Origin: Massilia sp. ZL223 | GTDB taxonomy: Bacteria > Pseudomonadota > Gammaproteobacteria > Burkholderiales > Burkholderiaceae_D | Assembly: GCF_018119395.1 (NCBI RefSeq) | Contig: NZ_JAGPWD010000024.1 | Coordinates: 26,370 to 90,369, forward strand | DNA length: 64,000 bases | Direction of reading: 5' to 3' | In this document: piece after piece, positions 1 to 8,042 of the stretch | Numbering within the stretch: the stretch's first letter is position 1 | Layout: each line of letters starts with the position of its first letter | Position numbers and translations under genes: made by a program | Notes under the pieces: generated by a model | Told to the model about the DNA's origin: nothing | Databases searched by the model: none | The model's input: only the letters and a program-made list of their open reading frames with translations

Positions 1-616
1 GGGCGATGACGTGGAAGGCGAAGAAGCGGTTCAGGGTCGCATCCGAGACCACGTAGTCGCCGCGGATCCACAGCGACAGGTCCGGGCCGATGACCGGGAT
101 CGCACCGAACAGGTTGACGATCACCTGGGCGCCCCAGTACGACATCTGACCCCATGGGAGCAGGTAGCCGAAGAAGGCTTCCGCCATCAGGCACAGGAAG
201 ATCGCGAAGCCGAACAGCCAGATCAGTTCGCGCGGCTTGCGGTAGGAACCGTACATCAGGGCGCGCGCCATGTGCAGGTAGACCACGATGAAGAAGGCCG
301 AGGCGCCGGTCGAGTGCATGTAGCGCACCAGCCAGCCCCAAGGGACTTCACGCATGATGTATTCGACCGAGCCGAACGCCAGGTTGGCGTCGGGCTTGTA
401 GTGCATGGTCAGGAAGATGCCGGTGACGATCTGCAGCACCAGCACCAGCATGGCCAGCGAGCCGAACAGATACCAGGTATTGAAATTCTTGGGGGCGTAG
501 TACTTGCCCCACTGGTCGTTCCACAGCTTCGACAGCGGGAAGCGGTCGTCCACCCAGGCCAGCGCCTTGTGACCGGCCGGTGCGTTTGCGGGAAGCTTTG
601 TCTCCTTGAATGCCAT
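1..616 (-). CDS. petB: cytochrome b subunit of the bc1 complex (PetB), 3' part cut by window edge
   Basis: Membrane subunit of ubiquinol:cytochrome c reductase, carrying both b haems and the quinone sites in the inner membrane. Translating leftward from the ATG at 614-616 gives 205 residues before the window ends, about half of a normal cytochrome b. Visible are the MHYKPDA segment, the haem-ligand pair H101/H115 (14 apart, as in the family) and H202; the fourth ligand would lie outside. PWGQMSYWG (154-162) is typical of the Qo side. It starts 2 bases after the petA stop, so petA-petB (and presumably petC beyond the edge) form one operon. Confidence 0.95.
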   Translation of the reverse strand, partial: MAFKETKLPANAPAGHKALAWVDDRFPLSKLWNDQWGKYYAPKNFNTWYLFGSLAMLVLVLQIVTGIFLTMHYKPDANLAFGSVEYIMREVPWGWLVRYMHSTGASAFFIVVYLHMARALMYGSYRKPRELIWLFGFAIFLCLMAEAFFGYLLPWGQMSYWGAQVIVNLFGAIPVIGPDLSLWIRGDYVVSDATLNRFFAFHVIA

Positions 617-618
617 TT

Positions 619-1233
619 TTATGCCTCGCCTTTCTCGTCTTTGCCGATGATCAGCTTGTTATCGGAGAGGTACATGTACGGCGGCACGTCCATGTTGGTC
701 GGCGCCGGCTTGTTCTGGAACACGCGTGCCGACAGGTCGAAGGTCGAACCGTGGCAGGGGCAGAGGAAGCCGCCAGGCCAGTCGTCCGGCAGGTTCGGCT
801 GCGGGCCGGAGGCCAGGCGCGACGAGGGCGAGCAGCCCAGGTGCGAGCAGATGCCCACGGTCACCAGCACTTCCTTGTGCTCGGCGCGCGAGCGGTGGGA
901 ATTCTTGGCGTATTCCGGCATCGGCAGCTGGAACACTTTGTCGGAGGCCGGATCGGCGAGCTCGCCTTCGACCTTGGTCAGGGTGGCCATCATTTCCGGA
1001 GTGCGGCGCAGGATCCAGACCGGCTTGCCGCGCCATTCGACCACCTTCATTTCACCCGGCTTGACGTCGGAAATATCGACTTCGACCGGCGCACCCGCCG
1101 CTTTCGCGCGTTCGGATGGCTGGAAGGTGCTCACCAGGGCTCCCGCCGTGGATACACCAACTACGCCGCCAGCCGCACATGTGGCGACCAGCAAACCTCG
1201 GCGGCCTGAATCGACCTGCTTCTCATTACTCAT
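619..1233 (-). CDS. petA: ubiquinol-cytochrome c reductase Rieske iron-sulfur subunit
   Basis: Rieske protein of the bc1 complex; passes electrons from quinol to cytochrome c1 at the periplasmic face. The 204-residue product has a twin-arginine-like N-terminus (residues 10-40: GRRG then a hydrophobic segment) that acts as the membrane anchor. The 2Fe-2S boxes are CSHLGC (C129, H131; C134) and CPCHGS (C158, H161; C160), so all four ligands and the stabilising disulfide pair are intact. First gene of the leftward petA-petB operon; a sigma70-like promoter lies just upstream. Confidence 0.97.
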   Translation of the reverse strand: MSNEKQVDSGRRGLLVATCAAGGVVGVSTAGALVSTFQPSERAKAAGAPVEVDISDVKPGEMKVVEWRGKPVWILRRTPEMMATLTKVEGELADPASDKVFQLPMPEYAKNSHRSRAEHKEVLVTVGICSHLGCSPSSRLASGPQPNLPDDWPGGFLCPCHGSTFDLSARVFQNKPAPTNMDVPPYMYLSDNKLIIGKDEKGEA

Positions 1234-1296
1234 ACCAACCCCACTCCGTGAAAATACGAAACTAAAGAATCAATAAAGAGCTTCCAGCAACACAAA

Positions 1297-1326
1297 ATTA
1301 TATGTGAATGGCAATACCGATTGGAA
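1297..1326 (-). promoter_or_regulatory. putative sigma70 promoter for petAB
   Basis: On the minus strand, TTCCAA (1321-1326) and a perfect TATAAT (1297-1302) are separated by 18 bases, in an AT-rich patch about 65 bases upstream of the petA start. Nothing else competes in this gap. The call rests on sequence match only. Confidence 0.5.
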
Positions 1327-1460
1327 AAAAATTATCAACGGTACACAGTTTCACGAAACGCCCGTGCCAGCCGCACTATGACAACGGGGCATGACATCCG
1401 TTCGTCAAATGCATGCGGTATGATGGAAACGCTTGTCCCAACAACAATAAGGAGCCTCCA

Positions 1461-1871
1461 ATGTCGATGCTGAAAGAGTTCAAGACGTTTGCAATGCGCG
1501 GTAATGTGGTCGACCTGGCCGTCGGTGTGATCATCGGCGCGGCCTTCAGCAAGATCGTCGATTCGCTGGTGCAGGACATCATCATGCCACCGATCAGCAA
1601 GCTGTTCGGCGGCCTCGATTTCGCCAGTTACTACCTTCCGCTCAATGGACAAGCCTATAACTTACCACTGGCCGAGGCCAAGAAGGCAGGTGCAGTGTTG
1701 GCTTATGGTAACTTCCTGACTATATTGCTCAACTTTATCATCCTGGCCTTCGTCATCTTCCAGATGATCAAGATGATCAACCGCCTGCGCGGCCCGGTCA
1801 CGCCGGAAGCGGCGGCAGTCGCGGAAGAAGTCGTGCTGCTGCGCGAGATCCGCGATTCCCTGAAGCGCTAG
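1461..1871 (+). CDS. mscL: large-conductance mechanosensitive channel MscL
   Basis: Homopentameric inner-membrane channel that opens under membrane tension to release solutes on hypo-osmotic shock. The 136-residue protein has the MscL layout: an N-terminal amphipathic helix ([22 protein letters not shown]), TM1 with GVIIGAAF and the VD pair, a periplasmic loop, TM2 ([18 protein letters not shown] region) and a charged C-terminal helix. The ATG at 1461 follows AAGGAGCC at good spacing; an in-frame ATG at 1413 would add a non-homologous extension and was not used. Divergent from petA. Confidence 0.96.
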   Translation: MSMLKEFKTFAMRGNVVDLAVGVIIGAAFSKIVDSLVQDIIMPPISKLFGGLDFASYYLPLNGQAYNLPLAEAKKAGAVLAYGNFLTILLNFIILAFVIFQMIKMINRLRGPVTPEAAAVAEEVVLLREIRDSLKR

Positions 1872-1876
1872 CGAGC

Positions 1877-3067
1877 ATGAAAGACGGCGACTTCCCGGTA
1901 GTAGAGCAACCCGGCGCCCTGAAGCGCCTGTGGATGCTGTTCGCCCAGGCGGTCACCGTCGCGCTCGCTGTCTATGTCGTCGTGGCCGCCCTCAAGCCCG
2001 AATGGCTGGAGGGCAAGCCCGAGCAGGTCAGCGTCGGCAGTCCCGGAAACTCCGTGCCCATGCTGCAGGCGCCGCCGCGCGCGCCGGGCGGCAGCTACCG
2101 CGACGCCGCGGCCCGGGCCATGCCCACCGTGGTCAATATCTTCACCAGCAAGGCCACGCGCCAGACCCATCCGCTGCTGAAGGATCCCTTCTTCCGCCGC
2201 TTCTTCGGCGACCGCATGCCGCCCGAAGAGCAGCTGGCCAGCCTCGGCTCGGGGGTGATCGTCAGCGCCGACGGCACCATCCTGACCAATAACCACGTGG
2301 TGGAAGGCGCCGACGCCATCGAAGTCGGCCTGGCGGACGGCCGCAAGGTGGCCGCGCGCATCGTCGGCCTGGATCCGGAAACCGACCTGGCCGTGATCCG
2401 CATCGCCGCGCGCGACCTGCCGGTGATGGTGCTGGGCGACCCCGAGCAGGCGCGCGTGGGCGATGTGGTGCTGGCGATCGGCAACCCGTTCGGGGTAGGC
2501 CAGACCGTCACCTTGGGCATCATTTCGGCGCTGGGGCGCAACAACCTGCACATCAACCACTTCGAGAACTTCATCCAGACCGACGCCGCGATCAACTTCG
2601 GCAACTCGGGCGGGGCCCTGGTCGACACCAATGGCCACCTGCTGGGCATCAATTCCGCGATCTATTCGCAGACCGGCGGCTCGGTCGGCATCGGCTTCGC
2701 CATTCCCGTCTCCACCGCCAAGACCGTGCTCGATTCCATCGTCAAGCATGGCCAGGTGGTGCGCGGCTGGATCGGCATCGAGTCCCAGGACATCACGCCC
2801 GAGCTGGCCGACAGCTTCGGCCTGGCGCGCTCGAGCGGCGCGATCATCGCCGGCGTGGTGCGCGGCGGGCCGGCCGACCGCGCCGGCATCCGCCCGGGCG
2901 ACATCCTGGTGGCGGTGGGCGGCAAGAAGGTGGGATCGACCAACGACATGCTCAACCTGATCGCCCAGCTCGAGCCCGGCAGCAAGGCCCAGATGACCAT
3001 CCTGCGCAAGAGCCGCGAGGCCACGCTCGGCGTGACGGTGGGCCGCCGCCCGCGCCAGATTCCCTAA
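1877..3067 (+). CDS. S1C (DegS/DegQ-type) trypsin-like serine protease with one PDZ domain
   Basis: Periplasmic, membrane-tethered HtrA-family protease for envelope protein quality control. The 396-residue protein has an uncleaved-looking TM helix at about 18-38, a protease domain with catalytic H140 (in NNHVV), D170 (in ETDLAVIRI) and S244 (in GNSGGA), and one PDZ domain at about 295-390 containing GPADRAGIRPGD. One PDZ plus an N-terminal anchor resembles DegS rather than the two-PDZ DegP; betaproteobacterial homologues are often called DegQ. It starts 5 bases after mscL, suggesting co-transcription. Substrate specificity cannot be read from the sequence. Confidence 0.9.
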   Translation: MKDGDFPVVEQPGALKRLWMLFAQAVTVALAVYVVVAALKPEWLEGKPEQVSVGSPGNSVPMLQAPPRAPGGSYRDAAARAMPTVVNIFTSKATRQTHPLLKDPFFRRFFGDRMPPEEQLASLGSGVIVSADGTILTNNHVVEGADAIEVGLADGRKVAARIVGLDPETDLAVIRIAARDLPVMVLGDPEQARVGDVVLAIGNPFGVGQTVTLGIISALGRNNLHINHFENFIQTDAAINFGNSGGALVDTNGHLLGINSAIYSQTGGSVGIGFAIPVSTAKTVLDSIVKHGQVVRGWIGIESQDITPELADSFGLARSSGAIIAGVVRGGPADRAGIRPGDILVAVGGKKVGSTNDMLNLIAQLEPGSKAQMTILRKSREATLGVTVGRRPRQIP

Positions 3068-3093
3068 ATCCCTTTCCTTTTGTTGGACCCTCC

Positions 3094-3783
3094 ATGCATC
3101 TGCGTGACCTGACGCAATACCTGAACGAACTCAGCGAAAACAACAACCGCCCCTGGTTCCTGTGGAACAAGCCGCGCTATGACATCCTGCGCACCGAATT
3201 CGTCGAGATGGTGGCCGAACTGATCCGTGAGATGGCGAAGTTCGACAAGGCGATCGCCGCCTGCGATCCGAAGAAGGCGGTGTTCCGCTTCCAGCGCGAT
3301 ACCCGCTTCGCCAAGGACAAGACGCCGTATAAAACCCATTTCGCGGCCGGGATCGCGCCCAACAACAAGCGCAAGCCGAGCGATGGCGCCGGCCCGACCT
3401 ATTACTTCCACATCGAGCGCAACGGCAAGCTGCTGTTCGGCGCGGGCGAATACATCCCGCCGGCGGCGCGCCTGAAGGCGATCCGCGAGCACGTGGTCAA
3501 CGATGCGCCGGGTTTCGCCAAAATGTTGAAGAATAAGCATCTCCGCGCCACCTATGGCGACTTGCGCCATGACGAGGGCAAGCTGCAGCGGCCGCCGAAG
3601 GGTTTCGATCCGGATCACCCGCTGATCGACTACCTCAAGCTCAAGAGCTTCTTCGTGTGGATCGAGGTGGACCTTGCCCTGAACGAACCGGACAAGCTGG
3701 TGCCGCAGCTGGCAAGCGGATTCAAGGATGCCTTCGCGCTGGTGACCTGGCTGCGCGGAGTGCCGGAGTACGTCGAAGAGTAA
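3094..3783 (+). CDS. DUF2461 (TIGR02453) family protein
   Basis: 229-residue soluble protein matching the DUF2461 family: an opening FLxxLxxNNxRxWF-type segment (LNELSENNNRPWFLWNK), a central RFQRDTRFAKDKTPYKTHFAAG block and a C-terminal LTWLRG-type end. These are the conserved landmarks of the family, whose biochemical role is unknown. The ATG at 3094 is 26 bases after the protease gene, so it may belong to the same transcript. No signal peptide or membrane segment is visible. Confidence 0.88.
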   Translation: MHLRDLTQYLNELSENNNRPWFLWNKPRYDILRTEFVEMVAELIREMAKFDKAIAACDPKKAVFRFQRDTRFAKDKTPYKTHFAAGIAPNNKRKPSDGAGPTYYFHIERNGKLLFGAGEYIPPAARLKAIREHVVNDAPGFAKMLKNKHLRATYGDLRHDEGKLQRPPKGFDPDHPLIDYLKLKSFFVWIEVDLALNEPDKLVPQLASGFKDAFALVTWLRGVPEYVEE

Positions 3784-3800
3784 TCTGGAAGGAGGGCGAC

Positions 3801-4175
3801 ATGGCCTTGCAACACGCAGTATCGGGGGAACGCATCGTATTGCAGCGCGGAGACGACGACATCGCCCATTTCACGTCCGTGGCCCTGGTCAAGACCGAGC
3901 ACATGGAACTGATGCGCCTGGTGGTGCCGAAGGAGCGGCCGATTCCCGAGCACCGCGTGGAAGGAGAGGTGACCATCCTGTGCCTGGAAGGCGAGATGGC
4001 GATCGATGCGCATGGACGCACGACGACCCTCAAGCCGAACGAGATGGTGTACCTGGCGGGAGGGGAGCCGCATACCATCCGCGCGCTGAAGGATGCGGTG
4101 GCGCTCATGACCATCCTGATGGGGCCGGTAAGGACGGGTGGGCCGACCAATGATCCGCGGGGAGCGGCGAGCTGA
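3801..4175 (+). CDS. small cupin-domain protein
   Basis: 124-residue single-domain cupin. The core reads PIPEHRVEGEVTILCLEGEM then LKPNEMVYLAGGEPHTIRAL, giving the two cupin motifs with likely metal ligands H51 and the H of EPH; the usual HxH of motif 1 is reduced to one His. ATG at 3801 follows GGAGGGCGAC, a strong ribosome site, 17 bases after the DUF2461 stop. Such stand-alone cupins are variously sugar-binding, dioxygenase-like or regulatory; I cannot choose among them. It ends at an inverted REP pair that separates it from convergent gpsA. Confidence 0.82.
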   Translation: MALQHAVSGERIVLQRGDDDIAHFTSVALVKTEHMELMRLVVPKERPIPEHRVEGEVTILCLEGEMAIDAHGRTTTLKPNEMVYLAGGEPHTIRALKDAVALMTILMGPVRTGGPTNDPRGAAS

Positions 4176-4195
4176 AACCTTGGTGGTGCGCTGAG

Positions 4196-4304
4196 AAACT
4201 TGGGTTCCGGCCTGCGCCGGAACGACGTTCTTAGGCTACTTGCCGCAATAAGCAGCACCACTGCTCTCAGCACGTCGTTCCGGCGAAGGCCGGAACCCAA
4301 GTTT
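4196..4304. repeat. inverted pair of REP-like palindromes, family 1
   Basis: Two 33-bp arms, 4196-4228 and 4272-4304, are inverted copies with 32 of 33 matches and a 43-bp spacer. Each arm is itself a palindrome built around TTCCGGC and GCCGGAA with CTTGGG at one end and ACGACG at the other. The pair fills the gap between convergent cupin and gpsA genes. The same family occurs at 10988-11096, 23348-23377 and 44971-45101. The layout resembles BIME-type REP elements; no RAYT transposase is in the window. Confidence 0.85.
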
Positions 4305-4328
4305 GCATGAGCAGCCACGAACTCCGAA

Positions 4329-5360
4329 TCAGGCCAGCTCGACCCTCGGATCCCTCGCCAGCAAGCGTTGCGCCATCTCGGTCGCCGCGACGCCATCGAA
4401 CAGCACCCCCGCCACCGCCTCGGTAATCGGCATCTCCACCCCCATCCTGCGCGCCAGTTCGCGCACAGCCTTCGCACACGGCACGCCTTCCGCCACATGC
4501 CCCAGCTCGGCCACGATGGTGTCGAGCGCCTTGCCCTGCGCCAGCGCCAGGCCCACGCGCCGGTTGCGCGACAGGTCGCCGGTGCAGGTCAGGATCAGGT
4601 CGCCCATGCCGGTGAGCCCCATGAAGGTCCCCGGCTGCGCCCCCAGCGCCAGGCCCAGGCGGGTGATCTCCGCCAGCCCGCGGGTGATCAGCGCCGCGCG
4701 CGCGTTCAGCCCCATGCCCAGCCCGTCGGCCGTGCCGGTGGCGATCGCCATCACGTTCTTGACCGCGCCGCCCACCTCGACGCCGACCAGGTCGTCGCAG
4801 GCATAGACGCGCAGGTTACCGCCGTGCACTGCCGCCACCACGCGCTCGCGCAGCTCGGCCGACTCCGAGGCCACCGACAGCGCGCACGGCAGCCCGCGCG
4901 CCACTTCCTGGGCGAACGAGGGCCCCGACAGCGCCGCGCCCGGCACAGCATCGCCCAGCACCTCGGCCATCACCTGGTGCGGCAGCAGGCCGGTGTTGGC
5001 CTCGAAACCCTTGCACAGCCAGACCACGTTCGGAATCTTGCGGCCGCGCAGCTGTTCCAGCAGCGGGCGCAGGCCGGCCACCGGGCAGGCCGCGATCAAG
5101 AGCGGCGCTTCCTCGGGGCGGGCGTCCATGACATGCGCCAGGGCCGCCTCGAAGTCGCTGCCCACGCGCAGGGAGGCCGGCAGCGGATGGCCCGGCAGGT
5201 AGGCCAGGTTCTCGCGCGCCGCTTCGGTCTCGCTCATCTGCTGCGGGTTGCGGCCCCACAGCAGCACGTCGTGGCGGGCGGCGAGGGCGATCGCGACCGC
5301 GGTGCCCCAGGCGCCGGCGCCGAGGATGGTGATCTTGGAGGGTTGTTTGTCGTGTTGCAT
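4329..5360 (-). CDS. gpsA: NAD(P)H-dependent glycerol-3-phosphate dehydrogenase
   Basis: Cytoplasmic enzyme reducing dihydroxyacetone phosphate to sn-glycerol 3-phosphate for phospholipid synthesis. 343 residues from the ATG at 5358-5360; the open frame runs further upstream but without homology. The dinucleotide motif GAGAWG is at 14-19, the catalytic Lys is K201 in [13 protein letters not shown], and [11 protein letters not shown] and SRNRR complete the family signature. It is the last gene of the leftward yibN-grxC-secB-SH3-gpsA series; in E. coli gpsA also follows secB, so this order is conserved apart from the extra SH3 gene. Confidence 0.96.
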   Translation of the reverse strand: MQHDKQPSKITILGAGAWGTAVAIALAARHDVLLWGRNPQQMSETEAARENLAYLPGHPLPASLRVGSDFEAALAHVMDARPEEAPLLIAACPVAGLRPLLEQLRGRKIPNVVWLCKGFEANTGLLPHQVMAEVLGDAVPGAALSGPSFAQEVARGLPCALSVASESAELRERVVAAVHGGNLRVYACDDLVGVEVGGAVKNVMAIATGTADGLGMGLNARAALITRGLAEITRLGLALGAQPGTFMGLTGMGDLILTCTGDLSRNRRVGLALAQGKALDTIVAELGHVAEGVPCAKAVRELARRMGVEMPITEAVAGVLFDGVAATEMAQRLLARDPRVELA

Positions 5361-5374
5361 GGGATAGGTAGGAA

Positions 5375-5815
5375 TCACAGGCCCCAGATGTCGGAAGCCT
5401 TGATGTAGCCGGTCAGGCCGTCGCGGTGGCGCACGCGCACCCAGGTGACGGCGTTCGGATCGACCAGTTCGAGCAGCACACCCTTGTCCGCGGTCATCAG
5501 GACCGGGGAGGTGTCGCTGGGCTCGCTGAAAACTTTTGCGCCGGGCACGCGCACCAGCACGTTGCGGCGCGCGGACAAGGCCTTGGCCTGGGTCCAGGCC
5601 ACGTCGCCGTTCATGTCGCGCACCTTGACCCATTCGCCATAGCTGAGCATGACTTGCACCGGCATGCCGGCGGGCGCCACGTACAGCTTGTTGCCCTTGG
5701 CGGAAGGGGTGTCGTACAGGATGGCCATGGGCGGGCCGACGGTCTTGAAATCGAAGGCGAACGCGCTCGAGGCTGCCATGAGGAGCATGCCTGCAAGAAG
5801 TCGGGAAAGGATCAT
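5375..5815 (-). CDS. exported SH3-domain protein
   Basis: 146-residue protein with a cleavable signal peptide ([20 protein letters not shown]) and two bacterial SH3-like repeats, at about 25-80 ([18 protein letters not shown]...GEWVKVRD) and 85-146 ([13 protein letters not shown]...[15 protein letters not shown]). SH3b domains usually bind peptidoglycan or act as envelope adaptors. The ATG at 5813-5815 is preferred over an upstream TTG at 5866 because only it gives a clean signal peptide, although its ribosome site is weak. It lies between secB and gpsA, 14 bases upstream of gpsA. Specific function unknown. Confidence 0.85.
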   Translation of the reverse strand: MILSRLLAGMLLMAASSAFAFDFKTVGPPMAILYDTPSAKGNKLYVAPAGMPVQVMLSYGEWVKVRDMNGDVAWTQAKALSARRNVLVRVPGAKVFSEPSDTSPVLMTADKGVLLELVDPNAVTWVRVRHRDGLTGYIKASDIWGL

Positions 5816-5854
5816 GACGGGCCTGGACGAAACCAACGCCGTGAGGCAGGAACA

Positions 5855-5874
5855 GGCGCCGCCCAAGCGGCGCC
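5855..5874 (-). terminator. GC-rich hairpin between secB and the SH3 gene
   Basis: GGCGCCGC and GCGGCGCC are separated by a 4-base loop, directly after the secB stop on the minus strand. The following bases (TGTTCCTG) are only a weak U tract, so this may act as a partial terminator or an mRNA-end stabiliser rather than a full stop. Confidence 0.35.
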
Positions 5875-5888
5875 CGCGGGAGAACAGC

Positions 5889-6347
5889 TTATTGTGCCGG
5901 TGCGGCGGCAGCCTGGGCCATGGCGGCCTGGCGCTGCTGGTAGAAGGCTTCGAAGTTGATCTCGGCCAGGTGGACCGGCGGGAAGCCGGCGCGGCTGATC
6001 ACGTCGGCGATGTTGGCGCGCAGGTACGGGTAGATGATGTTCGGGCAGCCGATGCCCAGCAGCGGATCCATCTGCTCGGCCGGGATGTTGCGGGCTTCGA
6101 AGATGCCAGCCTGCTTGCCTTCGACCAGGAAGGCGACCTTGTCCTTGACCTTGGCGGTGACGGTGATGGTCACGGTCGATTCGTAGATGCCTTCGGCGAT
6201 GCTTTCCGCGCCGACGTCCAGCGAGACTTCGATGCTCGGCGCTTCCTGTTCCAGGAAGATCGACGGCGAATTCGGTTGCTCCAGCGACATGTCTTTCAGG
6301 TAGACGCGTTGGATTTGGAATACTGGTTGCAGGTTTTCGTCAGACAT
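5889..6347 (-). CDS. secB: protein-export chaperone SecB
   Basis: Tetrameric cytosolic chaperone that keeps preproteins unfolded and hands them to SecA. 152 residues; the family core is clear: [19 protein letters not shown], then [15 protein letters not shown], and the [20 protein letters not shown] stretch with [12 protein letters not shown]. It ends in an Ala/Gln-rich tail, as usual. Located between grxC and the SH3 gene; 168 bases separate it from grxC, and that gap contains a strong hairpin. Confidence 0.97.
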   Translation of the reverse strand: MSDENLQPVFQIQRVYLKDMSLEQPNSPSIFLEQEAPSIEVSLDVGAESIAEGIYESTVTITVTAKVKDKVAFLVEGKQAGIFEARNIPAEQMDPLLGIGCPNIIYPYLRANIADVISRAGFPPVHLAEINFEAFYQQRQAAMAQAAAAPAQ

Positions 6348-6483
6348 GGAACGCTTTCTTTAAATTGTGGAGAACGGCTGTCCGTTCAGGGTGCATTGGT
6401 CAAACGCGATCACAATTGTATCAAAATCAATTTGGATGCAATAGCGCTTTGCCGGGGCGTTGTAAACCTGTCATGCACCCGCC

Positions 6484-6510
6484 GTTTGGACGGCGCAGAG
6501 CCGTCCAAAC
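6484..6510. repeat. hairpin downstream of grxC, resembling repeat family 2
   Basis: Perfect 11-bp stem GTTTGGACGGC / GCCGTCCAAAC with a 5-base loop, just after the grxC stop on the minus strand. No T run follows, so it is not a classic intrinsic terminator. The GGACGGC...GCCGTCC core matches the palindromes at 47984-48063 and 51754-51888, so it may be a diverged member of that family. Confidence 0.5.
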
Positions 6511-6515
6511 CAGGC

Positions 6516-6779
6516 TTATTCGCCTTTCAGCAGCGGATCCAGGCGGCCGGCCTGGTCGAGCGCGTACAGGTCGTCGAAGCCGCCCACATGGGTTTCGCCC
6601 ACGTAGATCTGCGGCACGGTGCGGCGGCCCGTGCGCTGCATCATGATCTGGCGCTGCTCCGGATCGAGGTCGACGCGGATGCGTTCGATGTCGGTCACGC
6701 CCTTGGCTTCGAGCAGGCGCTCGGCGCGGACGCAATAGGGGCAGGCGGCGGTGTGGTAGAGGACGACGTGTGCGGTCAT
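6516..6779 (-). CDS. grxC: glutaredoxin 3
   Basis: 87-residue glutathione-dependent disulfide reductase. The dithiol active site CPYC is at 13-16, followed by the GrxC-type TVPQIYVGETHVGGFDDL block (cis-Pro and GSH-binding GG-D). Length is normal for bacterial glutaredoxin 3. It starts 22 bases downstream of the rhodanese gene stop, and the rhodanese-grxC-secB order is the same as yibN-grxC-secB in E. coli. Confidence 0.96.
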   Translation of the reverse strand: MTAHVVLYHTAACPYCVRAERLLEAKGVTDIERIRVDLDPEQRQIMMQRTGRRTVPQIYVGETHVGGFDDLYALDQAGRLDPLLKGE

Positions 6780-6801
6780 GATGCTTCCTTCCTGAAAAGG
6801 T

Positions 6802-7203
6802 TTATTTGGTCAGCGGCAAGCCGGCCGCGGTCCACGCCGCCAGGCCGCCCTCGAGCGCGTGCGCGTCCTCGAAGCCGGCCGCCTGCAGCTGGCGCGCCGC
6901 CTTGTCGGCACGGGCACCGTTCTGGTCCACGATGACGACGGTGCGGCCCTTGGACTTGTCCAGCTCGCCGAGTCGATTGGCCAAGTCTGCCAGCGGAACA
7001 TGTTTCGCGTCGCGCACGTGGCCGGCCGCGAACTCGTCGGCGCTGCGCACGTCCAGCACGAGGGTCTTGCCGCGGTTAATCATCTGCGTGGCCTGCAGCG
7101 GCGACACGCGTTTGCCGCGCGGCGCCAGGGCCGGCCAGAGCAGGGCGCCGCCCGAAATCACGGCGATCGCTACGACGAAGATATTATCGAGAATGAATTT
7201 CAC
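6802..7203 (-). CDS. membrane-anchored rhodanese-like protein without the catalytic Cys (YibN type)
   Basis: 133 residues from a GTG at 7201-7203 (VKFILDNIFVVAIAVISGG), chosen because it begins exactly at the TM helix; the frame stays open upstream to 7266. Residues 5-25 form one membrane helix and 40-133 a rhodanese domain (LVLDVRSADEFAAGHV...LEGGLAAWTAAGLPL). In the active-site loop, where a catalytic Cys is expected, the sequence is VVIVDQNGARADKAA, so Asp replaces Cys. E. coli YibN likewise lacks this Cys and sits in the same place beside grxC-secB. Probably an adaptor rather than a sulfurtransferase; that is inference. Confidence 0.85.
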   Translation of the reverse strand: MKFILDNIFVVAIAVISGGALLWPALAPRGKRVSPLQATQMINRGKTLVLDVRSADEFAAGHVRDAKHVPLADLANRLGELDKSKGRTVVIVDQNGARADKAARQLQAAGFEDAHALEGGLAAWTAAGLPLTK

Positions 7204-7291
7204 AAGGCATCCAATGGTTGAACTGAATCGGGGCATTATAAAATAGAAGCCGAACCAGCCATCCAACCACTCTTTTTTTGAAGATCAGCTT

Positions 7292-8038
7292 ATGTACAAA
7301 ATCGTATTCATGCGCCATGGCGAATCCACCTGGAACCTGGAAAACCGCTTCACCGGCTGGACCGACGTCGACCTGACCGAGAAAGGTGTTGCCGAGGCGA
7401 AAGCCGCCGGCCGCGTCCTCAAGGAAGCCGGTTTCAGCTTCGATGTCGCCTACACCTCGGTGCTCAAGCGCGCCATCCGCACCCTGTGGCTGGCCCTGGA
7501 CGAGATGGACATGATGTACCTGCCGATCAAGAACGACTGGCGCCTGAACGAACGCCACTACGGCGCCCTGCAGGGCCTGGACAAGGCCGAGACCGCCGCC
7601 AAGTTCGGCGACGAGCAGGTGCTGGTCTGGCGCCGCAGCTACGACACCCCGCCGCCGGCCCTGGAAGCGGGCGACGAGCGCACCTCCTTCGGCGACCCGC
7701 GCTACGCCGGCCTGGACAAGGCGCAGATCCCGCTGACCGAATGCCTGAAGGACACCGTGGCGCGCGTGATGCCGGCCTGGGACGAGGAAATCGCCCCGCA
7801 GATCCGCGCCGGCAAGAACATCCTGATCTCGGCCCATGGCAACAGCCTGCGCGCGATCATCAAGATGCTGGACAACATCAGCGACACCGACATCGTCGGC
7901 CTGAACATCCCGAACGGCCAGCCGCTGGTGTATGAGCTGGACGCCGACCTGAAGCCGATCAAGCACTACTACCTGGGCGACCAGGAAGCGATCGCCGCCG
8001 CCATGGCGGCCGTGGCCAACCAAGGGAAGGCGAAGTAA
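7292..8038 (+). CDS. gpmA: 2,3-bisphosphoglycerate-dependent phosphoglycerate mutase
   Basis: Glycolytic enzyme interconverting 3- and 2-phosphoglycerate through a phosphohistidine. 248 residues, the normal length. The phosphoacceptor motif MRHGES gives H9, the proton donor region is NERHYG (E87), and the second His is H182 in SAHGNSLRA. The [14 protein letters not shown] and EMDMMYLP segments are diagnostic of dPGM. Divergent from the rhodanese gene and followed within 4 bases by the EnvC-like gene, a common betaproteobacterial trio with ctpA. Confidence 0.97.
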   Translation: MYKIVFMRHGESTWNLENRFTGWTDVDLTEKGVAEAKAAGRVLKEAGFSFDVAYTSVLKRAIRTLWLALDEMDMMYLPIKNDWRLNERHYGALQGLDKAETAAKFGDEQVLVWRRSYDTPPPALEAGDERTSFGDPRYAGLDKAQIPLTECLKDTVARVMPAWDEEIAPQIRAGKNILISAHGNSLRAIIKMLDNISDTDIVGLNIPNGQPLVYELDADLKPIKHYYLGDQEAIAAAMAAVANQGKAK

Positions 8039-8042
8039 GGTC

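Noticed and set aside
11..1276. 421-residue rightward open frame over petA-petB
   Set aside because: The minus strand encodes cytochrome b and Rieske protein with all cofactor ligands; the plus frame has no homology.
4196..4304. CRISPR or insertion-sequence ends
   Set aside because: Only two inverted palindromic copies, no regular spacers, no transposase and no target duplication; REP-like pair explains it.
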